Below the pieces are notes generated by a model. The model did not search any database, was not told the origin of the DNA, and saw only the letters and a list, made by a program, of their open reading frames with translations. A stretch of 64,000 bases of DNA from Musa acuminata AAA Group (lineage: Eukaryota; Streptophyta; Magnoliopsida; Zingiberales; Musaceae): contig NC_088339.1 of the NCBI RefSeq assembly GCF_036884655.1, forward strand, positions 32,407,001 through 32,471,000, written 5' to 3'. The first letter of the stretch is position 1. Each line of letters begins with the position of its first letter. The position numbers were made by a program, and so were the translations under genes. Of this stretch, positions 12,862-23,793 are shown piece after piece.

Positions 12862-14163
12862 ACTAGTTAGTTGCATCGTGATCCTTATACTTTAAAAAAT
12901 TATCAAAATCTCTCTAAGTTAAATATTTATTTTTATTTATTATAATATCATCGATTTTATTAATTAAAGATATAGTATGTGAGCATGAATGATATGAAAA
13001 TGATAAACAAAAAACTTTTAGCGATGGTGGCAGATGATGATATCATGGGTGATCGTTGTGGTGGTGGTTGATGATAATGATGCAATGGTTAATTTTGTCG
13101 ATGTCGATTCGAACATTGACGACGAGAAGAAAGAGGAGGCTGAGGGGTGAGGCATCTATGTTGGCATCAAAGGAGGAAGATGAGGGAGGTGACACATTTG
13201 CATCAGTGTCACATTGTTTTGCCTTTTATATTGGTGCCAGAGGAGGTAGGTGAGGCCACCACCATGGTGTAACGCTCAAATCATAAGACAATCGCTTTGT
13301 CCCATGACGTGGTGCATTCGAGGAAGGGGGCGATGAGCAACGAGGAGGGAGAGGTTGTGAGTTTGAGCTCTCGAGCTTCAGTTGACACATATGACCCGCC
13401 CCCGCCCATAATGTTGTGGTTGCTGATCTACTTCTGGATTAGCTCCGTTAGTGATTGTAGTGGATCAAATCGGATGACGAAGATTGATCGCCACATAAAA
13501 TAAAAGCCCAAAGAGTACAGATTCGATCATATTTATCGTCGCTATCTTTTGGATACTCTCCCCCACCACCACGACACTGAAGGTGAGCGGAAAGAAGAAT
13601 GAGGGTTTGTTGTCTCTCCCGCTATCGGAGCTATACTCTTTGGGCCTCTATTTTGTATGGTAATCAGTTATTGTCATCTGATCGGATTCCCCTTGGTCAC
13701 AGGCTGAGCTAATATGGCAGTAGGTCGACGACCACCACATCATTGTGGCCGGGTTGTACGTGTCGTTCGTGCACCGACGAAAGCTCAAGAGCTCGAAGCA
13801 AGCGTGCCTCTTCGCTGAGCTCGCTCATGATCTCTCCCTGCTTCTCGTGGCCCACCACCCCCTTCCTCGAATGCTATTGGACAAAGCGATCATCCGATGA
13901 TTTGAGCACAACATCATGATGGTCACCTCATCTGCCTCCTCTTTCTCCTTTCACGTCAACACAAATGCTTCACCTTCCTCATTACACAGATACCTTATCG
14001 TTGTCGATATCAAATCGATTTTAGTAAGATAAACCATCACGTCATTGTCACCGACATCATAACAATCATTCATAGCTATACAAATTTTAATATAAATTTT
14101 TTAAATCTAAACATTGAAATGTTAAACGATCTAATTACACGGGTTAATATAATATGTAATTAG
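12862..14163. mobile_element. Foldback / long-TIR MITE-like element, copy 2
   Basis: The left arm (about 12862-13150) and right arm (about 13920-14163) are inverted relatives and match the arms of the element at 5280-6690. Shared landmarks include GTCGATGTCGAT, AGTTAAATATTT, the GAGGAGGC purine run and the terminal TAATTAG. The interior (13270-13910) differs from copy 1. It is less repetitive and GC-richer, with a coding-like stretch near 13690-13890 that I could not assign. The right end abuts the putative 5' exon of the next locus. Confidence 0.65.
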
Positions 14164-14621
14164 TGTTTTTGTCTTCCGACGGCCCGCCTCCCAACCTTGC
14201 TCCCTTCCCTGTCCTTCCCCTGCCTGTTGTTTGCTGTCTGTCGCTCTCGCTCCTGATCTCGATCTCTCGCCACGGGCGTCTGTTTTGAAGAAGAAGATGG
14301 TGAAGGCCATTTCAAAAGTTCGATCTTGGGGTCGTTTTCGTCATTGACTAACCTCGCTCGTGGCCAGTCGAATGGGCGGTGTTGTACTTGAGGCGACGCC
14401 CCTCTAAATGATTGCTCCAGCTGCGATGCGATCATATCTGATGGCGATGAGCGTCGAGAGGGGGGATAAGAGATGAGAAGGCCCTTTGCTTCGGCTTCTT
14501 CACGCGTTACCGTCTGAGGGTTTCCCGGGGTTATTCTACGTCTTGGGTTCAGATAAACCCTATTAACAGCCTATTCTTCTCCTAATCCCTAATAAAGTTG
14601 GTTCTTTTCGCAGAGAACAAG
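14164..14621 (+). other. Putative 5' UTR exon of the decayed DUF641 locus
   Basis: A GC-rich, stop-containing stretch ends at GAGAACAAG|GTAAAA, a good splice donor. The next good acceptor before a coding start is TTGAATCAG at 16549, eight bases before the pseudogene ATG. This suggests a leader exon and a 1.9-kb leader intron (14622-16549) with no other recognisable content. The joining is inference. Confidence 0.4.
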
Positions 14622-16557
14622 GTAAAAATCTGACATTTCTCTTTACTCCGACCTTATTCCCTCATCTTTTGTCTCAAAAATCGGATTTTGCATTTTTGGT
14701 CCTGATAGGTTTTGAATCTTTGCATGTCCAGTGACTTCTTTTTAGCTGTTTTGCCTACTTTTATACACATCGGAAATTTATCTTGTGTGCGCGTTCTGTA
14801 CATAACACATACATGCATATCTACGTACATGAGATTTGAGAAGGGGTGTTGGTAGCAGTGTGGGCCCAAGAGAGGTGAGCGGAAGTGTAGATGTGCTTAT
14901 ACAAAATGTAGTAATCTGTTGTTTGCTAGCACTAATTAAGCTTTGCTTTCTGCTCTGGGGTTAGTCTCTTCTCCCATAGAAGATTTGTTCATTTGGTCCA
15001 TGGGCCAATGCTTAGTAGCCTGGAAGTGCTGCTGTCGCAAGTGACACTGGTTTCACCTATGAAGTGTTGCAGTGGGTGGGCCAGTATTGGGAAATCTTGT
15101 TGTGTTGTCATATGGATGCATCCTAGAAACAGTAACACCAAATTGATTCCTTGGTTTGAGTAATTATGATGTAGGAGCAAAGAATCGAAAGCACTTCTCT
15201 TTAAAGAGCTTAAGAGAGTTGGAAAAACTTCAAACTTATTAAGGCAACAGTTTATGCACTCATTGTCATCGTAATGGTCTATATCATGGTGAAGTCTGGC
15301 CCATTGGCTCAGTAGATTGAGAATGAGTATGAGATAAAAGTCTACCTTAGACTTTTCTGAAGGGACCCAATCAAATATGTATCATTGTCTTTACGTAGTC
15401 ACTATAATTGATTAGAACTGTGGAATCTGTAGGCTACTTTCTTTTGCATCATTAACATCGTAAAAAGAGGTTTTAAGTAAATTACATGCTTATTATTAAG
15501 TGTGAGAATATGTCAAAGTAAAAGCAGACGTGTTCTAGTTGACTTGTGTAGGTTAGGTAGGACCAGAGCTCAATATGCTGAGCCTAGCATGAACTAATCA
15601 AAGTTGTTGTCTTGTCCTAATTTTTGTGGACTACCACGTAGTTTTGTTTGCACGATGAACTTTTTCTCCACTTCCACTTTTTGTTATATTTCACACAATT
15701 TGCTGGTTTTAGTCTTTTTCCACTCGTGCCAAATTGTATGTCCTTGCTATATCATCTCAACTCTCTCAAATTCCTGTCAAATGGACCTGTTTATCGGGCA
15801 TAGTTGGATATATCATTCTTTACATATTCTAATTTTGATTTTTTTTCATATTGCATTAAAATAAATAATGTGTTAAACCTCTTCTTGCTTATGGCAGCTC
15901 ATAGGTCACAATATCAGTACTGTATTGGTTACTACTGAGACTTTCTAGTTTATCCTCATTCAGATGTAACCAATGCAACATATCCCAAATGATACTGACA
16001 CCTTGCTCAAAACTTTTTCAGTGCTCATATAAAGAAGGTAAAAGATATATGTGATGCTGATTGATGTGATAACCCACTGCTATCTTATTTTATATTCCTC
16101 TTCCACCTAATTCTATATAAACCAAAGCTTTTCTCTCAATTATTATTTTTTGTTTGTATTCTTCTGTTGATATTTGTATATTTGCCCCAACATGGGGATG
16201 GTGCTCAGTGTTTCTGTCAATTATGAGAATCTGATGTTCCAGAACAATCATATTCAACTAAATAATTAAATTCCTTCTTTTTCTTTTAATCAAAGATATC
16301 GATGGTATTCCTACTTTCAGAAAGTAATGATATTCTTGTTGTGGTTTCTTGTTTGTTTCTTCCTATTAGCTTTACTATATGCATATTCTCTTCAAAGTTG
16401 AATGGAGACCACCCTAAAAAGTCTACCTCTAAAGTAGAACATCTTATTGTGGATAAAAAAGCCTTCTGCTAGACATAGTCCTCTTCCCTTTTCTGCCATC
16501 TTTGCTTTAAATTTGGTGATTTATTTATTTATTTTTAATCTTGAATCAGAGGAAGAC

Positions 16558-17972
16558 ATGGAGTCGTCAAGAGTGAAACCACCACCAACGCTGGGAACAT
16601 TAGTTTGGACTTTCAACAAGTTCTTTCATCTCTGCTGCTCTGTCACTAGCTCTGCCAATGGTGCTGGCATGGCCTCTGATGAAGATGACTACTCAATTCA
16701 TAAGCTTAAGCTGTCACAAAACTTGAGTGATAATTCCACCATCCTGTCAAAGGGTAGCGGTGATTTCTATGCAGTCAAGCATGAGAAGCAGCAATGGAAG
16801 CTCTCCTCGAAGGAGAAAGAAGCGATGGAATCCCTCCTTGCTAACCTCTTTGTAAGCGTCTCTGCTGTTAAAGCTGCCTATGCCCAGCTCCAGATGGCAC
16901 AGTCACCATATGATCCTGACTTGATATAGTCTTCTGACTTGGCGATTGTATCTGTGCTCAAACAAGTCTCGGAGCTTTGGCATTCCTACTTTGGCAACCA
17001 CTACATAATCCCTAATCCCACTTGCTCTCAGTCAGCACTTGCTGCCTAAATTGAAGAGCAGCGCAACCTAATCAAGACCTAGCAGATCACCATGAACAAG
17101 TTTGAAGATGACCTCAAGCTCAAGGATTCTGATATTTCCTTGCTTCAGGCTGAGCTCATTGAGTCAGAAAAGGATAACTAAGCTTTGGAGTCAAAGCTGC
17201 ATCCTGTTCCCTCATCCTCAGGCTTGGATGGCCTACACCCTTCTGGCTTAAATCCCACCGATTTCCTTGCCTTCCTCCGGTTCACATTCAAATCCATTTG
17301 ATCCTTTGTTAAACTAATGATGAAGGAAATGGAGTCAGCTGACTGGGACCTCAGTGCTGCTGTCGGTGCAATCCAACCTGATGTGCTCTGCAGTAACAAG
17401 CCTGCTCATCGGACCTTTGCTTTCCAGTCCTATATCTGCCAGAAGATGTTCTCTAATTTCCAGCACAAAAGTTACAATCTTGCTGCCAAGGAAGACCGGT
17501 CGATGTGGGGCTGTTGCAAGTATTTTGATGAATTCACTAAGCTGAGATATGTTGAACAGATTCAAAAGCTGAGCCAGCACTCAGCGATCATGATTTTTTT
17601 CAGGGTGAAGTATTTGGCACTGGTCCATCCGAGGATGGGATTGTGCTTCTTTCTCAATCTCGATCACAGGGCCATGGTGAGCTCCAGGACTTCCCAAGCT
17701 CAGCATTCTTTTCTGCGTTCACAGAGATGGCGAGGCGAATGTGGCTCCTCCACTGCTTGTTCTTCTAGTTTGAACGGGAGTCAGACCAGTTGATCTTCCA
17801 GGTGCAGCGGGGGAGACGATTTTCCGAGGTCTACATGGAGAGCGTTGTGGAGGATAACAACAATGATTTGGGAACCACCAGACTCATTCAGGCCTTGGTT
17901 GGTTTCACAGTCGTATCTGGGTTCAGATGCAAGGTCTACCTCTCCTCAGCAGCTTCAAATAACAATCAATAG
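16558..17972 (+). pseudogene. DUF641 / GIL1-IRKI-type protein, decayed
   Basis: The reading frame resembles plant DUF641 proteins such as GRAVITROPIC IN THE LIGHT 1 and IRK-interacting protein. It starts MESSRVKPPPTLG, followed by AMESLLANLFVSVSAVKAAY, the coiled-coil-like KLKDSDISLLQAELIE, and the C-terminal VYMESVVED and VVSGFRCKVYLSS. Stops interrupt one frame at 16927, 17047, 17080, 17179 and 17299. Near 17600 the frame shifts by one base set, and another TAG lies at 17766 before the final stop at 17970. A single uninterrupted exon is usual for much of this family. Because a plausible leader intron survives upstream, the locus looks like an unprocessed relic rather than a retrocopy. Confidence 0.8.
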
Positions 17973-20163
17973 TCATGTTGCGATCAGCTAGCCATCCGTT
18001 GGTGCACCAGAGAGCTGTGATATCTATCAGGTGAGAGTGCAATGTGAGAGTAATGAGATGAAAAAGAAGAAAAGTTCTTGATCAATGCCTGTGAATAGAG
18101 TATAATAGTAGCTTAGCATGGTCTCTTTGTTCTTTGGCCAAGTAACTGTTGAGCTTATGTATTTGATATTTGTAATGACAGATTAGATGTCGATCAATGG
18201 TGCATAGAGTATCCAATGTTGATTTCTGATGGTAGATTAGTGGAGGTTGGTGTAAGAGGAGAGGAGGTATGTTAGATTTGAATTAGATGTGAGGCCATTC
18301 ATGCACCAGTCTGCTTTAGGTTGCATGGTTTCCCTTCAGGAACCATTTCTTTTGGTGCTCTCTCAGCTGCTGGTGGCTCAGTGGCCACTGGTAGCCTACT
18401 GCCGGTTTATGGACAATAGTAAGATGGTCTCTTTGTGATCTAAGAGATCAGAAAGTAATCTCTTTATGTTGGGAATGAAAGGTTGAGTATACATTTTATG
18501 TTTTTTGTTTTGTAGTGCATCAATGATGATTCCTACAACTGTAAAGCATAGTTATCAAAATCAAATTGACCTTTGATTGGATTAAACTTAGGTTTATTAG
18601 ATCACTAGTCAGACCTTTATTAGATCCTTTGTAGCATTCATCTGATCTGTTAGATTGATTCTTGTTAGATTCTTGTGTTGGATTGATTCTTGTTCACCAA
18701 GATAGAAGCCTATCTTAAACATATACTCGATCTTAAATTTAGTTGTTTGTTGTGTTAGGGGGATTGGTTGGCAAAGTTGGTGTGATGTCAAAAGGATATT
18801 AGGTTTAAGATTAGAGATCCAATTGGAGCTGTGTAGGACCAATTTGACCCATTAATTATGCATAGATTGGGTCAAGTCAGTTCGGATTTCTGGTTTGGTT
18901 CACCTCTTTACCCATCACATCGTATCATAGGCCGTATCATCGAGTGCTCTCCCCAAATACCCTTTCGATTTCAGACTGCCACCCTAGATTGCCCAGCCGT
19001 GTCATGAGCTTTGCCCTGCAATACAAGCCTAGGAAGAGTTGTTGGAGGTGCTCAATTCTAGGATTTCTGATGTCACCAGTCGAAGTGCGGTGGACATACT
19101 CCTCTTCGTCCTCTTCGTCCCCCAAGGTAGTGCCTTTCATCGATTGCGTCTGTCTTCTTTAAATCATCCATCACTTCCAAGTCTTGGCTTTATTTGATGA
19201 TGGGGGAATCTGTGAGGGTTTTTATTGACGCAGATCGTATTCTTTTGTTGTGGCTTCTTTTCTTATTCTTAATGATTTCTTTCCTTTGGCATGATGGGTT
19301 TGAGTTTGGGAACCCCAAAGTTCAACTTTGGGAAGATATTGGGTGGTGAAACTGTAATTTAGTTGGATTTCAGCTGCAATTTATACTGTCTCATCAAAAT
19401 TGAAGTTTCAATGTACAAGTTGTTCTGGTTAATACTTACCAAATTTCATCTTTTTTTGCTTCTGTTTATCAACCTGTTAGTTACTTTGAAGTTGAAGCAT
19501 AACAAATTGTTAGTAACTTTATAAGTTAGAGCGTGCAGTTTAGAGTAATGGATTGCTGCAAATTATTTAATTAATTGTATTGATTACACTGTATCCCAGT
19601 TTCCTTTATGGAATTCTATCAGCAGCTTTGCTGTAATTTTAGATCAGTGTTCATGTTAATGCCAAAGGCAGTCTCTTTCCTTTTCTGCCTTCCCTTTTCT
19701 CCAATCTCCAAATAGGACTTTTCTATGGCACATCAGGTCAGTTGCATACACATGGAAAGAGTTTGAATTCCTATCCATACAAGAGAGGGAAACCTACAGA
19801 TAATTGATATAAGACCAAGAATGTTATGAAATTTACTAATTGAATTTTTTTTTATCAGCGCATGGTATCTTTATGGTTTCAGCATCAGGCTCTAAATAAC
19901 TTGGCTTTGTAGAAAGTGACTTTGTTTGCTGATAGTTTTGGCTATGAACTTGCTTACTATTGTCTTATCCTTGAGCAAGAATGAGCCAGCTGCCAGTGGT
20001 TCAATGTTAGAGGTTATTTCCCTTTGGGACTTATCATATTACAATCTGATTTTTATACTTGTATGAGATATAGTTAAAATTATGTATCATGCATACTATT
20101 TTTTGCAAAATAGTAGCGAATCACTTCAGTAGAAACTAACATCATGCTACAAATCATTGCTAG
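17973..20163. other. Spacer between two pseudogenes
   Basis: AT-rich sequence with a short GC-richer island at 18900-19150 that ends in a splice-donor-like CCCAAG|GTAGTG. This could be an upstream exon of the SYLF relic, but no FYVE finger or other domain was recognised. Nothing else is supported. Confidence 0.4.
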
Positions 20164-21455
20164 GTGGGGTTGATGAGACCACTGGAGAAGTTGATCCCTG
20201 ATGCTATTTCGGATCAAGCAAAAGGTCTGGTAATACTGACTGCTGTAAATGTCCGAATAATGGCTATATAGTTGGGACCTGTAGAGAGGATGGTTCCTGG
20301 TTTCCACCATCTGCCATCTCTCTTCATTTGGTTTTGGATGGGAGACCCAGGTCAGTTCATTTCTTTCCCTATGTATGTTTTAATTTTTAACAAATTATTA
20401 ATTTGAAAAGACTCTTGAGATCATGAGATGAATGAGCGAAATGAGTATTTGAGTTTTTCTCCCCTTGGATGGAGGCAAGCTAACTGATTATATATTGTCC
20501 CGAGAAACAAATAGGTTATCAGAACTTTTAGTGGAAATGTGCATTATTTATCAGTTGGTTCAGGATTGAGTGCAGCTGCTGGCACTGTTTGATGTGTGAC
20601 TGTGGCTGATATATGTGCAGATGATGGTGCCTATAGCTGTAGCTAAGGTATGGGTTGTCCTAACATCGACCTGCTTCTGCGAATTAAGACAGTACGATCA
20701 TTGTTGTCTAGTCATTATATTTTTCAGATTAGTTGCTGATATAGGTCGAATCAAATTGAGGATTCTTCTTCATTGAACTTGGATTGGCTTCCAAACACCT
20801 TGGTGCTTGTTGATAGGACAGGGTGGTACTACAAGAGTGTGCACCCCTCTATATGAATTAGCTCTAAATATTAATGTTGCTTGGACTGCAATTTTATAAT
20901 ATTTATTGACTTATTTTTTACAGTGCATATATATATTTTTTCCTAAGTCTTTTTTTTTAGAGATTTCAGATTAACAAGAACTGCTTCTTACTGTATGTTT
21001 ATCATGAATTTTCAAAACAAAATCTGTTTTTTCATTTCCTTTGCGTTGCTGTATGGTTCCATGACTCCTGAAATTAGCAAATTCTTGAGTTGGTCTCCCT
21101 GCATTCCCATTCCATGCACTTTGAAGAAGTAAAAAATGGAAGGAAATGCCATGCGCTGAAAAGCAAAATAATTTATGCCGATTTCTGATTGGAATTTTCT
21201 AGTTGGTGATGATGCCATGTTTAATACTCAACACTACATTGTTGCTCTGGTTGTTCTCCATCGAAAACCTCCGAACCGTCTATTCTTTGTAACATGGCAT
21301 TTGGGTTTCCTCTACTGCAGGTGCATTTGTGGATTGTTCAACATCACGAAACTCCTGCTTCTCCAGTGCTCCTGCCAAGGCATCAGACATCCGAGGCCTC
21401 CTGCAGCCGTTCTCTATATTTGCTCTTGCTGATCTAGTCCTTAAGATAGAAAGTC
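20164..21455 (+). pseudogene. SYLF-domain (FYVE-SYLF type) protein, decayed
   Basis: Fragments of a SYLF (Ysc84/DUF500) lipid-binding domain occur in order with intron spacing kept: EKLIPDAISDQAKGLVILT (from 20164), then in another frame EDGSWFPPSAIS (near 20290), GGKLTDYI (near 20473), FSGN and GSGLSAAAGTV (near 20527-20590), YSCS (near 20630), and after an intact CAG acceptor at 21320 GAFVDCS, PRPPAAVLY and ALADLV (to about 21455). Frameshifts separate 'GYIV' from the preceding helix and PRPPAAVLY from ALADL, and stops follow AGTV and SCS. The retained splice sites mark it as an unprocessed pseudogene. Intact plant relatives are endosomal FYVE-SYLF proteins. No N-terminal FYVE exon was found. 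Confidence 0.75.
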
Positions 21456-21787
21456 AACATGATACAGATTTGAACCAAGAAACATTCCTTAGCTGCAAAT
21501 TTAGTCTCTTAAAGTGATCCTTGTTGTTCTGCATTGCATATTGATCCCTAATCTTTGGTTTTTATGTACAGAGAGTGGCAATTAAATGTTTGAACAGATT
21601 AAACTTCACTTTATAAGTGGATTACTTTAATTATCAGTTCTGGTATTCCACAAGTGTACATATTGGAAACATGGAAGTGCTGCTTGTGCCAAAGACTCTT
21701 GCTTCTGTCAGAATCTATATGTGGTTATGAGAGATAATACTGCGATTGCTTGGATGTATGCCTTGAAACGCTAATACAGCTTTTCTA

Positions 21788-21789
<2 letters not shown>

Positions 21790-21834
<45 letters not shown>
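21790..21834. repeat. (TA)n microsatellite
   Basis: About 22 TA units, ending five bases beyond the stop codon of the FT-like gene and so lying in its 3' UTR. Confidence 0.95.
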
Positions 21835-21835
<1 letters not shown>

Positions 21836-21838
21836 CTC

Positions 21839-22799
21839 TCAGCATCGGTCATCTCTTATGAACCTTCTTCCGCCGGTGCCGGCCTCCCTTTGGCAGTTGT
21901 AGTAGGTGGCGGCCACAGGCACCAAGTAATGCTCCATGACGAACCTTTTTGTGCTAAAGTGGTGGCGCAACTCCGGCGTGAACACCGTCTCCCTTCCCAT
22001 CTGGCGGAGCAGCACGAACACCACCCGGTGGATCCCTGCTGCCGGCCGGGGGCACTCGTAGCACACGATCTCCCTTCCTGTGTCACCAACATCACAGTTA
22101 ATTGAGGGAGATTAAGCACAAGGATACATATAGAGGAATCTGAGGAACGATGTCATGTTGGCGTGCACATGCACCACACGATCCATGGGATGGTCGTGTG
22201 GTGTGGCAATGGCATCTCAAATCCTTCCCCTACTCGAGGTTGAAACCCTTCCATGTGCGATCGTAGCAGAAAGAAGCGACTCGAGCCTTTTGGGAACTGT
22301 TCACCATCGTACGTCACTCACCGAAGCTTGCGTTTGTGGTCGCTGGGATGTCCGTCACCAACCTACAAAAGCCATCAGTTAAAGATCCGTCAGCTCTATA
22401 CCAGCCACATGCCTTTCTTTCTCCGACCTCCCACAGAGAGAGAGAGAGAGAGAGTTGACCAGTGGAGGTACTCCCGGAGCGTCGGGTTGCTCGGGTTGGG
22501 GGCGTCGGGATCCACCATCACCTGCCAAAAACAAGAGCGCTAAGGGACTCACCTAACGTGTTCGAGGCGGAACCGGGGTGCAATCTGTGAGAAGAAGAAG
22601 AACTCACGAGCGTGTAGAAGATGCGCAGGTCGTCTCCTCCAACCTGAACAAGAGGCTTGTCGACCACAGCAGACGGCTTGAACTCGCTGCCATTGATGAC
22701 CAGCCTGTTCTTGTACATGACACCGAGCGACACCGATCGAGCGAACGGGTCCAACACATCGCCCACGACATGGCCCAGGATTAGCGGATCCCTCGACAT
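21839..22799 (-). CDS. FT-like PEBP protein with divergent segment B
   Basis: This is a member of the FLOWERING LOCUS T / TFL1 family of mobile regulators that bind 14-3-3 and bZIP (FD) proteins. Four exons (22608-22799, 22460-22521, 22322-22362, 21839-22077) encode 177 residues, and the 62- and 41-bp middle exons are the family's standard sizes. Conserved features are MVDPDAP (66-72), EYLHW (81-85) and CYECPRP (104-110). Tyr82 (FT Tyr85 position) places it on the FT side rather than TFL1. Contact residues equivalent to the 14-3-3 interface (Arg59, Pro91, Phe98, Arg127) are present. Segment B (125-138) is divergent: FT's Gly137, Trp138, Gln140 and Asn141 correspond to Glu, Leu, His and His here. 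The NLG part of segment C is one residue shorter. It could be an activator, a repressor or have another role; sequence alone cannot say. Confidence 0.92.
22435..22454. repeat. (GA)n tract at the start of FT-like intron 2
   Basis: A short GA run on the + strand, read as CT in the gene's sense, lies a few bases after the exon 2 donor (GTCAAC). Confidence 0.85.
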
Positions 22800-22857
22800 T
22801 CTGTGACCGAAGCTTCTTTCCAGACGAAGGTCGATGAGAACACAGTGTTCAGGCGGT

Positions 22858-22865
22858 CTTTTATA
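22858..22865 (-). promoter_or_regulatory. TATA box of the FT-like gene
   Basis: TATAAAAG on the minus strand lies 58 bases before the ATG. This implies a very short leader of about 25-30 bases. Confidence 0.65.
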
Positions 22866-23739
22866 GGAGCTCCGCTCCATGTCAGGCCAACGCGGAGTAT
22901 CGAGCAGGACGATAAGAGCGCACAGAAAGCAGGAGACACATTTCACCGCCGCGATAATCGTTGAGGAATCTGCTTTTGTGACCGGAGACTCTCATGCAAT
23001 TATCGGGTGTACGAAAGGAGAGTGGGCCTTAAGTGGACGGGGTGGGTGGGTGGGCTAAGAATGTTATCTTTCTGCATGCACCTCCACCTTTTGTCGTCAT
23101 CTGATCATTCACGAAGACAGAACAACAGCATCGATCGTGCATGCAAGAAGCAGCACCGCACCAGATGCATCGCAGACTCCATGATGCATTCACGCAGCGA
23201 AGGCGAAAAGGGCACAAAGATTCAAGCTGCCCTTTCCGCACACCTTTACCCCATCCCTTGTAAAGCCGGATGATGAGCATACTCGCGATCTTGACGAAAC
23301 TAACAAGCCCGCTAATCGACCTATATCATCCGACATTCGGAGAGAGAACACATGGAATAGTTGCAGGTCTCATTTGGTTCGAGTTGTAGCAAATATTCGG
23401 TCTCGATCTTGATGGCAGGTGGCAGATAACAAGAGAAAGAAACGCGAGTCGTCCCTTCAGAGGTGTCTCAAGAAAAGGAGAGGATGGCTCTGAGAGGATG
23501 ATGAAGAATTTGCATCTACGGAAGGGATAGAAAGCCAGCGTCCTTCAAGACAAATGCAGATTCCAAGGTTCCATTCTTATTCGGATGTCGTCTTTGTTCG
23601 CCAAGGAAGCATATGGGATGTTCCACATCATTGTCTACCTGAGCTGCCTGGAAGCTCTCAATTTCCTTCGAATCATACACGACGAACTCAAACATCATGT
23701 TATAATGACATCATCAGCTCCGTAAGCTCAAAGGAAGAC

Positions 23740-23793
<54 letters not shown>

